Assembly: GCA_015232395.1 (NCBI GenBank)
Contig: JADFZT010000034.1
Span: forward strand, 1 to 47,915
DNA: 47,915 bases
Direction: 5' to 3'
Origin: Magnetococcales bacterium
GTDB taxonomy: Bacteria > Pseudomonadota > Magnetococcia > Magnetococcales > JADFZT01
Part shown: positions 1 to 8,875 of the stretch, one piece after another
Layout of the letters: every line of letters begins with the position of its first letter
Numbering within the stretch: position 1 is the first letter of the stretch
Notes under the pieces: model-generated
What the model was told of the DNA's origin: nothing
Database searches by the model: none
What the model saw: only the letters and a program-made list of their open reading frames with translations
Program-made: the position numbers and the translations under genes

Positions 1-76
1 GACAGATATACATGCAGGCCGTTTTATCCTGACCTTTGCATCCGTCACACTTGTCGCTGATTACAAAACTCGGCAT
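1..76 (-). CDS. aprB: APS reductase beta subunit AprB, N-terminal fragment
   Basis: Only the first 25 codons lie inside the window; the gene runs off the left edge. The peptide begins MPSFVISDKCDGCKG and continues with DKTACMYIC, the start of the ferredoxin-like [4Fe-4S] fold of adenylylsulfate reductase beta subunits, whose known members begin almost identically. An AAGGAG ribosome site (85-90) sits 8 nt before the ATG. AprAB interconverts sulfite plus AMP and APS in the cytoplasm, oxidatively in sulfur oxidisers and reductively in sulfate reducers. hppA ends 41 nt upstream on the same strand, so the two are probably co-transcribed. The call rests on about 25 residues; another small ferredoxin with a similar N-terminus is possible but less likely. 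Confidence 0.8.
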   Translation of the reverse strand, partial: MPSFVISDKCDGCKGQDKTACMYIC

Positions 77-117
77 TGATGTTTCTCCTTTTTTCCAAAA
101 AAACCGGACGAATTCGA

Positions 118-2154
118 TTAGACGATCAGGGACACGATCAGGAGTGCCACGATATTGGTGATCTTGATCATCGGGTTGACGGCGGGGCCAGCGGTGTCTT
201 TGTAGGGGTCGCCTACGGTGTCGCCGGTGACGGCAGCTTTATGGGCTTCGGAGCCCTTACCGCCATGGTTGCCATCTTCGATGTATTTCTTGGCGTTATC
301 CCAAGCGCCACCACCGGTGGTCATGGAGATAGCGACAAAGATACCGGTGATGATGGTACCCATCAGAACGCCACCGAGAGCTTGAGGACCAAGCAGTACA
401 CCAACGATGATGGGGGCCAAAACCGGCAGCAGCGAGGGAATGATCATCTCGTTGATAGCGGCCAGGGTCAGCATGTCCACGGCTTTGGAATAGTCCGGCT
501 TGGCGGTACCTTCCATGATGCCGGGAATCTCTTTGAACTGCCGGCGGACTTCAACCACCACGGCGCCAGCGGCACGACCGACGGCTTCCATACCCATGGC
601 AGCGAAGACATAGGGCAGCAGACCACCGATGAAGAGACCGATGATGACCATATGGTTGGAAAGATCAAAGGTCACACCTTCGACAAAGTTGCTCAATTCG
701 TGGGTGTAGTCGGCAAAGAGCACCAGAGCAGCCAGACCAGCGGAACCGATGGCATAGCCTTTGGTCACGGCTTTGGTGGTGTTGCCCACCGCATCCAGAG
801 GATCGGTGATGTCGCGGATTTCAGAAGGCAGCTCGGCCATCTCGGCGATACCACCGGCGTTGTCGGTGATGGGGCCATAGGCGTCCAAGGCGACGATGAT
901 GCCGGTCATGGAGAGCATGGCGGTAGCGGCAATGGCAATGCCGTAGAGGCCGGCCAGGCCATGGGCGGCAAAGATGGAGAGACAGACCGCAATCACGGGG
1001 GCTGCGGTAGACTTCATGGAGACGCCGAGACCGGCGATGACGTTGGTGCCGTGGCCGGTTTCAGAGGCTTTGGCAATGTCACGTACCGGGGCATACTCGG
1101 TGGCGGTGTAATATTCGGTGATGACCACCATGGCAGCGGTGAGCAACAGGCCGATGAAGGCAGCGCCGTAGAGGGCTCCCACGGAGTGATGGCCGTTGTC
1201 GGTCATCAACCAGGTGGTGACAGGCCAGAAGAGTACGGCAGAGGCGACGGCGTTGACAGCCAAGCCCTTGTAAAGGGCAGTCATGATTTTTTGACCAGGC
1301 TGGGCTTTAACCGCAAAGACGCCGGCGATGGAACCCAAAATGGAGACACCACCCAGGGCCAGCGGATAGACCAGGGAGTTGCCAAAATCAGGCATGAGCA
1401 GTGCGCCCAGCAGCATGGAGGCGATCACGGTCACGGCATAGGTTTCGAACAGGTCAGCCGCCATACCGGCGCAGTCACCGACGTTGTCGCCCACGTTGTC
1501 GGCGATCACGGCGGGGTTGCGTGGGTCATCCTCGGGGATGCCTGCTTCCACTTTACCCACCAGGTCAGCACCCACATCCGCGCCCTTGGTGAAGATACCG
1601 CCACCAAGACGGGCAAAGATGGAGATCAGCGAGCCACCAAAGGCGACACCAACCAGAGGCTTCAGGAGATGGGGTAGATCAGAGGTGTCGCCCACCTTGA
1701 TCAGAATGGCAAACATCACCGAAACGGCGAGAATGCCCAGACCCACCACCAGCAAGCCGGTGATGGCGCCACCCCGGAAGGCCACCTGAAGGGCTTCGTT
1801 AATTCCCCCCTTGGCGGCTTCGGCGGTGCGGACATTGGCTTTCACCGAAATGCCCATGCCGATGAAGCCGGTGGCCGCTGACATCACCGCACCCACCGCA
1901 AAACCGATGGCCGTGGCAAAGTCGAGGAAGATAATCAACATGACAAAGAGCACACCACCCACATAACCGATGGTGGTGTATTGCCGCTTCATGTAGGCCA
2001 TGGCGCCTTCTTCAATAGCGCCAGCAATTTCCTGCATTCGTTCATTCCCGGCCGACAGACCCAGGATCCAGTTCCTGGACATGACCCCAAATACCACTGC
2101 TCCCAGACCACACATAATGGCCAGGGTGATCCCCGCACCCGACAGTTCAAGCAT
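118..2154 (-). CDS. hppA: Membrane-bound proton-translocating pyrophosphatase
   Basis: A 678-aa integral membrane pump that couples PPi hydrolysis to ion transport and can run backwards to make PPi. The family signature [11 protein letters not shown] is at about 193-203, followed by the metal-PPi binding DNVGDNVGD at about 219-227. Many hydrophobic helices span the whole protein, and the length is normal for the family. Residue 461, in [10 protein letters not shown], is Lys. In this family Lys at that position marks the K+-independent H+-pumping type, whereas K+-dependent members have Ala. The start is supported by a GAGGAAGG-like ribosome site about 10 nt upstream. It lies between adk (65 nt upstream) and aprB (41 nt downstream), which suggests a role in PPi economy around APS metabolism. 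Confidence 0.96.
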   Translation of the reverse strand: MLELSGAGITLAIMCGLGAVVFGVMSRNWILGLSAGNERMQEIAGAIEEGAMAYMKRQYTTIGYVGGVLFVMLIIFLDFATAIGFAVGAVMSAATGFIGMGISVKANVRTAEAAKGGINEALQVAFRGGAITGLLVVGLGILAVSVMFAILIKVGDTSDLPHLLKPLVGVAFGGSLISIFARLGGGIFTKGADVGADLVGKVEAGIPEDDPRNPAVIADNVGDNVGDCAGMAADLFETYAVTVIASMLLGALLMPDFGNSLVYPLALGGVSILGSIAGVFAVKAQPGQKIMTALYKGLAVNAVASAVLFWPVTTWLMTDNGHHSVGALYGAAFIGLLLTAAMVVITEYYTATEYAPVRDIAKASETGHGTNVIAGLGVSMKSTAAPVIAVCLSIFAAHGLAGLYGIAIAATAMLSMTGIIVALDAYGPITDNAGGIAEMAELPSEIRDITDPLDAVGNTTKAVTKGYAIGSAGLAALVLFADYTHELSNFVEGVTFDLSNHMVIIGLFIGGLLPYVFAAMGMEAVGRAAGAVVVEVRRQFKEIPGIMEGTAKPDYSKAVDMLTLAAINEMIIPSLLPVLAPIIVGVLLGPQALGGVLMGTIITGIFVAISMTTGGGAWDNAKKYIEDGNHGGKGSEAHKAAVTGDTVGDPYKDTAGPAVNPMIKITNIVALLIVSLIV

Positions 2155-2219
2155 GACCTAAACCCCTTCCTCAAAAAAAAAGCCTACGATTACAGAAAAG
2201 TTTCTCATCAGAAGGTGCA

Positions 2220-2861
2220 TCAATCCAGAATGTCGCAGAGAGCCTGGAATACGTCATCCATGGCTCCCATGCCGTCCACTGATTTGAAGGCACCTTTGTC
2301 TTTGTAAAAGCCGATCACCGGAGCGGTCTGGGCATCGTAGACCGAGAGACGATTGCGTACGGTCTCTTCGTTGTCATCGGCGCGGGTGGTAAGTGTCCCG
2401 CCGCACTTGTCGCAAACCCCATCCTTGGCGGGTTTTTTGTTGGTCTTGTGATAGCCTTCACCACAGCCGGAGCAGGTGGAGCGTCCGGTAATCCGGGCCA
2501 CCAGCGCTTCGGAGTCGGCAGCAATGTCGATTACATGGTCGATCTTGAGGGAGCGGCTTGAAAGCATGCCTTCCAGGGCATCGGCCTGGGAGACGGTGCG
2601 GGGAAATCCATCGAGGATGAATCCCTTCTTACAATCAGCCTCATCAATGCGGTCACCGATGATACCCACCACGATATCATCCGTCACCAAGGCTCCTGCC
2701 TCCATGGCCTCCTTGGCTTTCAGGCCCACAGGTGTTCCCGCCTTGACGGCAGCCCGGAGCATATCTCCGGTGGAAAGTTGTGGAATGCTGTATTTTTCCG
2801 CAATTCTGCGTGCTTGTGTTCCTTTGCCGGCACCCGGCGGCCCCATGAAAATCAGATTCAT
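2220..2861 (-). CDS. adk: Adenylate kinase with zinc LID
   Basis: Catalyses AMP + ATP to 2 ADP in the cytoplasm. The 213-aa protein begins [16 protein letters not shown], with the P-loop at about 7-15. The AMP-binding segment (TGDMLRAAV) and the FILDGFPRT motif follow. The LID domain carries four cysteines (about 130, 133, 150, 153) in a C-x2-C-x16-C-x2-C pattern, the zinc-binding type. The reading frame extends 11 codons further upstream, but the ATG at 2861 is preferred: it begins exactly at the conserved N-terminus and has a GGGAG ribosome site 7 nt before it. It is the first gene of a likely adk-hppA-aprB unit. AMP is the acceptor consumed when AprAB oxidises sulfite, so the placement makes sense. 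Confidence 0.97.
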   Translation of the reverse strand: MNLIFMGPPGAGKGTQARRIAEKYSIPQLSTGDMLRAAVKAGTPVGLKAKEAMEAGALVTDDIVVGIIGDRIDEADCKKGFILDGFPRTVSQADALEGMLSSRSLKIDHVIDIAADSEALVARITGRSTCSGCGEGYHKTNKKPAKDGVCDKCGGTLTTRADDNEETVRNRLSVYDAQTAPVIGFYKDKGAFKSVDGMGAMDDVFQALCDILD

Positions 2862-2945
2862 CAACGGACTCCCTTTTCCACGATCCCAGACCAAAACTTC
2901 ACAGTACGATTAAGAAAGACAGAATATTCGGATTTACTTGAAAAC

Positions 2946-3236
2946 TCAAACCCCCGCAACAGAAAAATGACGGCTTTTTGCAACCTGGGCGATCAGCTCC
3001 CGATCCACATCAGCAGGAAGGGGTTTGATCTCCATGATCCAGTCGAGAAGGTCGGCGTCAGGAAGGTCCAGCAAGCGCAAAAAACGCAGGCATTGATCCC
3101 CATCCATCGTTTCCAGATGTTGGGTCAAATAGCGGTCAAAAATTTGTTCCATTTCCGGCATCGCCCGACGACGGGCCATAAAGGAAAGGCGGCGGCGCAT
3201 GGCAGAGATTTCCAGATCATCACCGGGCATGGTCAC
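2946..3236 (-). CDS. sdhE: SdhE-type FAD assembly factor
   Basis: A 96-aa protein of the SdhE/Sdh5 (DUF339) family, small helical proteins that help attach FAD covalently to the flavoprotein subunit of succinate dehydrogenase or fumarate reductase. Family features are the Arg-rich MRRRLSFMARRR start, then ...IFDRYLTQHL and LRLLDLPDADLLDWIM. The conserved RGxxE motif reads RAMPE (about 24-28), so its Gly is replaced by Ala. The frame opens with GTG at 3236, overlapping the TGA of the upstream pentapeptide gene; an ATG at 3230 is an equally plausible start. The pair looks translationally coupled. Its target may be the frdA product encoded about 6 kb away, although that FrdA lacks the usual FAD-linked His. 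Confidence 0.85.
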   Translation of the reverse strand: MTMPGDDLEISAMRRRLSFMARRRAMPEMEQIFDRYLTQHLETMDGDQCLRFLRLLDLPDADLLDWIMEIKPLPADVDRELIAQVAKSRHFSVAGV

Positions 3237-3868
3237 TCACCGTCGTAGGTCACCAGTTTTTCGGAAAGATTGTCTTGGGCTGTGAGGTGGCCATCCCAGG
3301 GAGAGCGCCCATAGTAGAGGGTGTTCGTTGTTTGAACATCCTGAAAAACGGCGTCAGGGAGATTGGTTTTTCTGAAGTCAGCGCCTCGCAGATCACAACC
3401 GATAAATTTGGCGTCTTTCAGTTCACATTCCCGAAAATTGACTCTTTGCAGGGGAGTGCCGGAAAAATCAGCCAGGGTCAGGTCGGAGCCTTGCAGATCG
3501 CCTCGGTTGAGATTGGCGTTGCGAAAGGAAGCCCGTTCCAGTTGTGAGAGAAAAAATTTGGCGTTTTCCAGGCGTGCACCATCAAACACGCAGTCATCCA
3601 TTCGGACCCGCTGGAAGAAGGCGTGTTGCAGGTTGGCCCCCTTGAAGCTGGCCTCCTGGAAAAAACTGTCCTGGGTATAGCTGTTTTCCAGGTTGGCCTC
3701 ATCAAAGATGGCCTGCCGCAGGATGCTGCCGGAAAAATTGGTTCCTGATAGATCCAATCCGGAAAAATCCATGCCGGAAAGATCCAAAAAACCCAAATCC
3801 GCATCCATCAGAGAACCCTTCTTGCCGAACCGCTCAATCAGGGCTGCCTTGCTTTCGATACGCTCCAA
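3233..3868 (-). CDS. Pentapeptide-repeat protein
   Basis: About 211 aa, made almost wholly of A(D/N)LXX-type pentapeptide repeats, which fold into a right-handed quadrilateral beta helix. Clear repeats run from about residue 25 to 190 (for example LDLSG MDFSG LDLSG TNFSG). There is no signal peptide or membrane segment. The function cannot be told from the repeats: family members include gyrase-protecting proteins, effectors and scaffolds. The start is uncertain. The frame is open to a TTG at 3898. The TTG at 3868 chosen here follows an AGGAGG about 12 nt upstream, and an ATG at 3808 has an AAGGG about 7 nt upstream. Its stop overlaps the start of sdhE, and it is preceded by a good promoter candidate at 3923-3951. 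Confidence 0.8.
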   Translation of the reverse strand: MERIESKAALIERFGKKGSLMDADLGFLDLSGMDFSGLDLSGTNFSGSILRQAIFDEANLENSYTQDSFFQEASFKGANLQHAFFQRVRMDDCVFDGARLENAKFFLSQLERASFRNANLNRGDLQGSDLTLADFSGTPLQRVNFRECELKDAKFIGCDLRGADFRKTNLPDAVFQDVQTTNTLYYGRSPWDGHLTAQDNLSEKLVTYDGE

Positions 3869-3922
3869 TGTTCCGCCGAGCCTCCTACTATACTGCAACA
3901 GCTGAATGACAGAAAAAAATAT

Positions 3923-3951
3923 AAAATAGCCTTATATGCAGAATCTTGCAA
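3923..3951 (-). promoter_or_regulatory. Candidate sigma-70 promoter for the pentapeptide-sdhE pair
   Basis: On the minus strand TTGCAA (3946-3951) and TATTTT (3923-3928) are separated by exactly 17 nt, close to the -35/-10 consensus. The predicted start would be near 3916, upstream of every candidate start codon. A 14-base imperfect direct repeat (TGCAACAGCTG followed by A/G-AT) occurs at 3894-3907 and 3947-3960; the second copy overlaps the -35 box. Confidence 0.5.
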
Positions 3952-3970
3952 CAGCTGGATTCACAAAGAA

Positions 3971-4018
3971 TCAGCCCCGCATTTTCCAGAGATCTTTATC
4001 TGGAAAATGCGGGGCTGA
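3971..4018 (-). terminator. Perfect 20-bp hairpin after korB
   Basis: The arms at 3971-3990 and 3999-4018 are perfect inverted repeats of 20 bp with an 8-nt loop. The hairpin lies about 60 nt past the korB stop. On the minus strand it is followed by TTCTTTGTG, an imperfect T tract. It probably ends the frd-suc-kor transcript; it could instead protect the mRNA 3' end. The weak T tract keeps confidence moderate. Confidence 0.65.
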
Positions 4019-4079
4019 AGGAAGCGTCTCTCAGGCCTGTTGCCAGGCTTGAGAGTGAGTCAGCAGATCAACGACCAGC

Positions 4080-4961
4080 TTAGGGGCGAGACATCTGGAT
4101 GATCTTGTTGACGTCGTAGTCGGCATGTCCCCCAACCTTTTCGACGATTTCCTGCATCCGTTCGTCCAGGGTGGGCTTGTCCTTTTTATAGAGAAGGCCC
4201 ATGGGGGCTTTGCCACCATTGCTCTCCGGGCGGGAAAGCTCAATGGCACGTCCCAGATCGCTTGTGTCGTGATCCTCAGGAATCTCCTGCACCAGATTGC
4301 GATAAAACTGGATGGTGTCGATTTTGTTGAAGGAGGGGCACTGGGAGAAGATGTTTACGTAGGAAAATCCTCTGTGCTCCAAGGCGCCCTTGATCAGCTC
4401 GGCGCAGAGTTTGGGCTTCCCGGCAAAGGCCTGAGCCACATAGGTGGCACCATAAGTGAGCATGTAGAGCAACGGATTCATGGGATCTTCAGGACCACCG
4501 TAGGGGGTGGTATAGGCTTTCATCTCCGGACGGGAGGTGGGGGAATATTGCCCCTTGGTGAGCCCATAGATGCCGTTATCGTAAAGCACATAGGTCATGT
4601 TGACGTTTTTGCGCGCCATGTGGGGCATGTGACCGCCACCAATGGAAAAGCCGTCACCATCACCACCAGTCACCATCACGGCCAGATCAGGACGAGCAAG
4701 CTGTGCGCCAGTGGCTACCGCACCTGCCCGACCATGCAGGGTATGCATCTTGTAGGACTGGATAAAATAGGGGGTACGGGAGGAGCAGCCGATACCCGAA
4801 ATGGACATGAGCTTGGTCGGATCGACACCGGCATCAGCCAGTGCCCGGTAGACACCGTTCAGAATGCCGTGGTGACCACATCCAGGGCACCAGACCACAG
4901 GCACCTCGGATTTATATTCCTTAAACTTCATCTGCACCTTGTTGAGAGCGGCAACTGACAT
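4080..4961 (-). CDS. korB: 2-Oxoglutarate:ferredoxin oxidoreductase, beta subunit
   Basis: A 293-aa thiamine-diphosphate subunit of a two-subunit 2-oxoacid:ferredoxin oxidoreductase. It has the WCPGCGHHG motif (Cys25 and Cys28) and the ThDP/Mg motif GGDGDG at about 99-104, followed by the downstream Asn in LYDNGIYGLTKGQ. With KorA it would carboxylate succinyl-CoA to 2-oxoglutarate using reduced ferredoxin, or run the reverse oxidation. The ATG overlaps the korA stop by one base (TGATG), so translation is coupled. It is the last gene of the frdBA-sucCD-korAB block. Substrate assignment comes from the sucCD neighbours; sequence alone does not exclude another 2-oxoacid. Confidence 0.93.
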   Translation of the reverse strand: MSVAALNKVQMKFKEYKSEVPVVWCPGCGHHGILNGVYRALADAGVDPTKLMSISGIGCSSRTPYFIQSYKMHTLHGRAGAVATGAQLARPDLAVMVTGGDGDGFSIGGGHMPHMARKNVNMTYVLYDNGIYGLTKGQYSPTSRPEMKAYTTPYGGPEDPMNPLLYMLTYGATYVAQAFAGKPKLCAELIKGALEHRGFSYVNIFSQCPSFNKIDTIQFYRNLVQEIPEDHDTSDLGRAIELSRPESNGGKAPMGLLYKKDKPTLDERMQEIVEKVGGHADYDVNKIIQMSRP

Positions 4962-6676
4962 CAGATCACCTCCTTGACTTTATCAACAACCATGGCGGGG
5001 GTGAAAGGCAGTCCACCGCAGATGGTGTAGGGTATAGGTTGGATCGAAGTTTCAGACCGAATGAAGTGGGAAAGCTGTCCCTGGAAGTTGACCTCAGGCA
5101 CCAGAATTTTCTTACAGGTCTTGGCAAACTCTTCATATTGATCCACAGGCATGGGCCACATCAGCTTGGGATAGAAGCCCTTTACCTTGTGCCCGTCGGC
5201 CCGCAGGCGAGCAACTGCTTCACGCACCACACCGATGGTCGAACCCCAGGTGATGACACCGACATCCGCATCCCCATCGCCATCCACTTCCACCGGAGTG
5301 TATTCCTCTACCACGGGTTTGATTTTGTTGAAGCGCTTCCGGTGCATGAGTTCATGGTTGTCCGGGGTCCATTTGGGCGCGCCATTTTCACCATGCTCAA
5401 GACCAGTGGCAATATGCATGGCGTTTTCAGTACCAGGATCGGCCATGGGTGAAATATTGTCATCAGTCAGTTTGTAGCGCAGATATTCTCCTTCACCGTC
5501 CCAGCGTTTACGGTTGATGATTTCATAGCTGCTGGGATCCGGAGTGGGAATGGTCTGGGTGGAAAAGGCCAGGGAGCCGTCGGAGAGCAGGATGACAGGG
5601 TTCTGGTATTTTTCCGCCAGGTTCAGAGCCTCCACAGTCATATCGACGCAATCCTTCACATCTTCAACGCTGAGTACGATGCGAGGGGCGTCGCCGTGGG
5701 TGCCATGGATGGCCAGGAAAAGATCGGACTGCTCATGTTTGGTGGGTAGGCCGGTGGAAGGGCCGCCACGCTGTACATCAACAATAACGACCGGGATTTC
5801 CGCCATGGAGGCCATGCCCAGCATTTCGGCCATGAGGGAGAGTCCCGGGCCGGAGGTGGAAGTCATGACTTTTGCACCGGCATAGGAGGCGCCCATTAGT
5901 TGGGAGACCGCTGCAATTTCATCTTCCGCCTGAACCAGGGTTCCACCTAGTTTCGGAAGATGAATGGAGACATATTTGGCCACCTCGGTAGAGGGGGTGA
6001 GAGGGTAGGCGGAAAAAAAACTGATCCCACCGATAATTCCACCGAGCCCGGCAGCGTCGTTGCCGGAAATGATGATTACATCCTTGGGATCTTTGGGGTC
6101 AGCCAACTTGAAGGAGTCGGTCTTCTCCATAGCCTGGGCCAACTCTTTACCCTTGCTAAAGGCTTGGAGGTTCAGGTCAAGAATTTCCTTTCCCTTCTTG
6201 CCGAATTTATCGCTCAAAACCTGCTTGAGGGTCTCCTCAGGGATATTGAACAGCACTGACAGCGCCCCCAGGGCGACCATGTTTTTCGACCGGTAGGATT
6301 TCAAATCTTTCGCGGTCTGGGACATGGGAATGGGATAACCATGAACCCCTTCAGGCAGCGCATCGGGCTCGAAGTCTCCTCCGGGATAGTCGTAGACCAC
6401 CGCTGTGCCAGGAGTGAAGAGATGTTTGTTGACTTCAAAGGCCTCGCCGTTGAAAGCGCAGAAAACGTCAAAGGTGTCGCCTTGGTTGACCACTTTGTCA
6501 GGGCTGGTACGCACCTGATACATGGCATAGCCACCTTTGATTTCGGCCGGAAAGGTTTTGAAGGTGTAAACTTCCTGGCCAGCACGCGCACAGGCGGCGG
6601 CGATGAAGTCACCTGAGGAGATGATACCTTCTCCTCCCTCCCCGGCGACCCGGATAATCAGGTCATTTTTCGCCAT
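4961..6676 (-). CDS. korA: 2-Oxoglutarate:ferredoxin oxidoreductase, fused gamma-alpha subunit
   Basis: A 571-aa fusion. The N-terminal ~190 residues are the gamma domain (RVAGEGGEGIISSGDF, then FKTFPAEIKGGYAMYQVR). The rest is the alpha domain, with the YPLTPSTE variant of the YPITPST signature, STSGPGLSLM and a substrate-pocket segment QRGGPSTGLPT. Fused gamma-alpha chains paired with a ~290-aa beta subunit are the usual KorAB form. A ribosome site (AGGGGA) lies about 8 nt before the ATG. It is 73 nt downstream of sucD, which supplies succinyl-CoA, so reductive carboxylation in the rTCA cycle is the likely role. No ferredoxin-domain subunit is encoded beside it. Confidence 0.93.
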   Translation of the reverse strand: MAKNDLIIRVAGEGGEGIISSGDFIAAACARAGQEVYTFKTFPAEIKGGYAMYQVRTSPDKVVNQGDTFDVFCAFNGEAFEVNKHLFTPGTAVVYDYPGGDFEPDALPEGVHGYPIPMSQTAKDLKSYRSKNMVALGALSVLFNIPEETLKQVLSDKFGKKGKEILDLNLQAFSKGKELAQAMEKTDSFKLADPKDPKDVIIISGNDAAGLGGIIGGISFFSAYPLTPSTEVAKYVSIHLPKLGGTLVQAEDEIAAVSQLMGASYAGAKVMTSTSGPGLSLMAEMLGMASMAEIPVVIVDVQRGGPSTGLPTKHEQSDLFLAIHGTHGDAPRIVLSVEDVKDCVDMTVEALNLAEKYQNPVILLSDGSLAFSTQTIPTPDPSSYEIINRKRWDGEGEYLRYKLTDDNISPMADPGTENAMHIATGLEHGENGAPKWTPDNHELMHRKRFNKIKPVVEEYTPVEVDGDGDADVGVITWGSTIGVVREAVARLRADGHKVKGFYPKLMWPMPVDQYEEFAKTCKKILVPEVNFQGQLSHFIRSETSIQPIPYTICGGLPFTPAMVVDKVKEVI

Positions 6677-6749
6677 TTGGATTCCCCTTGTTCTTTGTGA
6701 AAGTCACAGATTGGAGCAGATTTCCTTGGCCTGATCGAGCAGATGTGGC

Positions 6750-7622
6750 TCAGGCGGACATGGCCTGCTTGATCACCACCCCCATTTCGGCAGGAGAGCG
6801 GGCGATATGTACACCCGCTTCCTCCAGGGCGGCAAATTTTTCGGCAGCGGTTCCCTTGCCGCCGGAAATGATGGCGCCAGCGTGGCCCATCCGTTTTCCT
6901 TTGGGTGCGGTGGCGCCAGCGATAAAGGCGGTCACCGGTTTGGACATATTTTGTTTGATCCAGGCAGCAGCTTCTTCTTCAGCGGTACCACCGATCTCAC
7001 CAATCATGATTACACCCTCGGTATCCGGATCCTTTTCGAACCGCTCCAGGCAGTCGATAAAGTTGGTACCGTTGATGGGATCCCCACCCAGCCCGACGCA
7101 GGTGGTCTGGCCGAGTCCTACGGCGGTGGTCTGGGCGACCGCTTCGTAGGTCAATGTGCCGGAGCGGGAGACAACGCCGATATTACCAGCCTTGTGGATA
7201 TGGCCGGGCATGATGCCGATCTTACACTCTTCCGGGGTGATGATGCCGGGACAGTTGGGGCCGATGAGGCGGGTGTTTTTGCCTTCCAGAAACCGCTTCA
7301 CCTTGACCATGTCCATCACCGGAATACCTTCGGTGATGCAGACCACCAGATCAATGTCTGTAGAGGCCGCTTCCATGATGGCGTCAGCTGCAAAGACCGC
7401 TGGAACGTAGATCACCGAGGCGTTGGCACCGGTATCCTTGACCGCATCAGCCACGGTGTTGAAAACCGGCAGCCCCAGATGCATTCCCCCACCCTTGCCA
7501 GGGGTTACACCACCTACGAGCTTGGTGCCATAGGCCAGAGCCTGTTCCGAGTGGAAGGTGCCGTTGGCACCGGTAAAACCCTGGCAGATGACACGGGTAT
7601 CCTTGTTGACCAGAATGCTCAT
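6750..7622 (-). CDS. sucD: Succinyl-CoA synthetase, alpha subunit
   Basis: A 290-aa subunit with the N-terminal CoA-binding fold ([18 protein letters not shown]) and the active-site phosphohistidine loop [10 protein letters not shown] (His near 247). Length and both motifs match SucD. With SucC it makes succinyl-CoA from succinate, CoA and ATP or GTP, the direction needed for the rTCA cycle. The ATG follows sucC by 3 nt and has a GGGAGG ribosome site 7 nt upstream, placed in the end of sucC, so the two are coupled. korA follows 73 nt downstream. Confidence 0.97.
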   Translation of the reverse strand: MSILVNKDTRVICQGFTGANGTFHSEQALAYGTKLVGGVTPGKGGGMHLGLPVFNTVADAVKDTGANASVIYVPAVFAADAIMEAASTDIDLVVCITEGIPVMDMVKVKRFLEGKNTRLIGPNCPGIITPEECKIGIMPGHIHKAGNIGVVSRSGTLTYEAVAQTTAVGLGQTTCVGLGGDPINGTNFIDCLERFEKDPDTEGVIMIGEIGGTAEEEAAAWIKQNMSKPVTAFIAGATAPKGKRMGHAGAIISGGKGTAAEKFAALEEAGVHIARSPAEMGVVIKQAMSA

Positions 7623-7625
7623 GAC

Positions 7626-8792
7626 TCAACCTCCCTGAATCGAAGCAACAGCCTTTTCGGCGGCTTCGTTCAAATCGTTCGCAGTGATGATGGTCAGACC
7701 CGATTCGGCCAGGATCTTGTTGCCCAACTCCACGTTGGTCCCTTCCAAACGCACGATCAGTGGTACTTTGATATCCACCTCCCGAGCCGCCTGCACCACC
7801 CCTTCGGCAATGACATCACAACGCATGATGCCGCCAAAAATGTTGACCAGAACAGCTTTGACGTTGGGGTCGGATAGGATCAACTTAAAAGCCGCCGTCA
7901 CCCGCTCGGTGGTGGCTCCGCCCCCCACATCCAAAAAGTTGGCCGGGCTTGAGCCTTTGAGTTTAATGATATCCATGGTGGACATGGCCAGTCCCGCACC
8001 ATTGACCATACAGCCGATGTCACCATCCAGGGTGATATAGTTCAAGTCATGCTTGGAAGCCTCGATCTCCTTGGCATCCTCTTCGTTAAAGTCACGAAGT
8101 TCTTCAATATCCTTGTGACGGAAAAGAGCATTGGAGTCAAAGTTCATCTTGGCGTCGAGGGCGATGATGTCCCCGGAACCGGTGACCACCAGAGGATTGA
8201 TCTCCGCCAGAGAGGCGTCAGAATTGATGAAGGCAGTGTAGAGGGCCATCATGAATTTGGCCGCCTTGCCGACCTGCTTGCCTTCCAGTCCCAGCCCAAA
8301 GGCCAGATTGCGGGCCTGATAGCCGGTGAAACCCACCGCAGGATCGATCGCTTCCTTGAGGATTTTTTCCGGCTGTTTGGCGGCCACTTCCTCAATCTCC
8401 ATGCCCCCCTCGGTGGAAGCCATGAGGGTGACTCGGCTCGAACCACGATCAATCACCATGCCCAGATAAAGCTCCCGGGCGATGTCGCATCCCTCTTCCA
8501 CATAGACCCGTTTGACCTCTTTACCCTGGGGGCCGGTCTGCGGGGTGATCAGAGTCATGCCCAGCATCCGTTTGGCTTCTTCACGGACTTCCTGGATGGA
8601 TTTGACCACTTTCACGCCACCACCCTTGCCTCGGCCACCCGCATGAATCTGCGCCTTGACCACGAAGACATCGGAGCCTAGCTCCCTGGCGACATTTTCC
8701 GCTTCCGCCGGTGTAAAGGCCACACTCCCTCGGGGGACGTTGACGCCATAACCGGCAATGATCTTCTTTGCTTGATACTCATGAATATTCAT
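7626..8792 (-). CDS. sucC: Succinyl-CoA synthetase, beta subunit
   Basis: A 388-aa ATP-grasp subunit, the standard SucC length, beginning [17 protein letters not shown]. The nucleotide-binding segment [18 protein letters not shown] is at about 43-60 and the C-terminal CoA-ligase domain has [10 protein letters not shown]. The open frame continues far upstream through low-complexity shadow sequence antisense-like to frdA, but homology starts precisely at the ATG at 8792, which has a GGAAG-like ribosome site. It lies 83 nt after frdA and 3 nt before sucD. Adenine- or guanine-nucleotide preference cannot be read safely from the sequence. Confidence 0.97.
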   Translation of the reverse strand: MNIHEYQAKKIIAGYGVNVPRGSVAFTPAEAENVARELGSDVFVVKAQIHAGGRGKGGGVKVVKSIQEVREEAKRMLGMTLITPQTGPQGKEVKRVYVEEGCDIARELYLGMVIDRGSSRVTLMASTEGGMEIEEVAAKQPEKILKEAIDPAVGFTGYQARNLAFGLGLEGKQVGKAAKFMMALYTAFINSDASLAEINPLVVTGSGDIIALDAKMNFDSNALFRHKDIEELRDFNEEDAKEIEASKHDLNYITLDGDIGCMVNGAGLAMSTMDIIKLKGSSPANFLDVGGGATTERVTAAFKLILSDPNVKAVLVNIFGGIMRCDVIAEGVVQAAREVDIKVPLIVRLEGTNVELGNKILAESGLTIITANDLNEAAEKAVASIQGG

Positions 8793-8875
8793 AGGGCTTC
8801 CCGTTCCTTCAGATGGTTTTCCCAGATAATCAAAGGATGGCTCCGTCAACCTGCCCGGAATCCCATCCCCCTCCC

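Noticed and set aside
76-1677. Long open frame on the plus strand opposite hppA, His/Gly/Asp-rich
   Set aside because: It is the mirror of a highly conserved pump gene; composition is that of antisense reading of GC-rich coding DNA and it has no recognisable domain.
4125-4958. Plus-strand open frame opposite korB
   Set aside because: Fully antisense to a certain gene; no ribosome site or domain.
6807-7877. Plus-strand open frame opposite sucD/sucC
   Set aside because: Antisense shadow of two certain genes.
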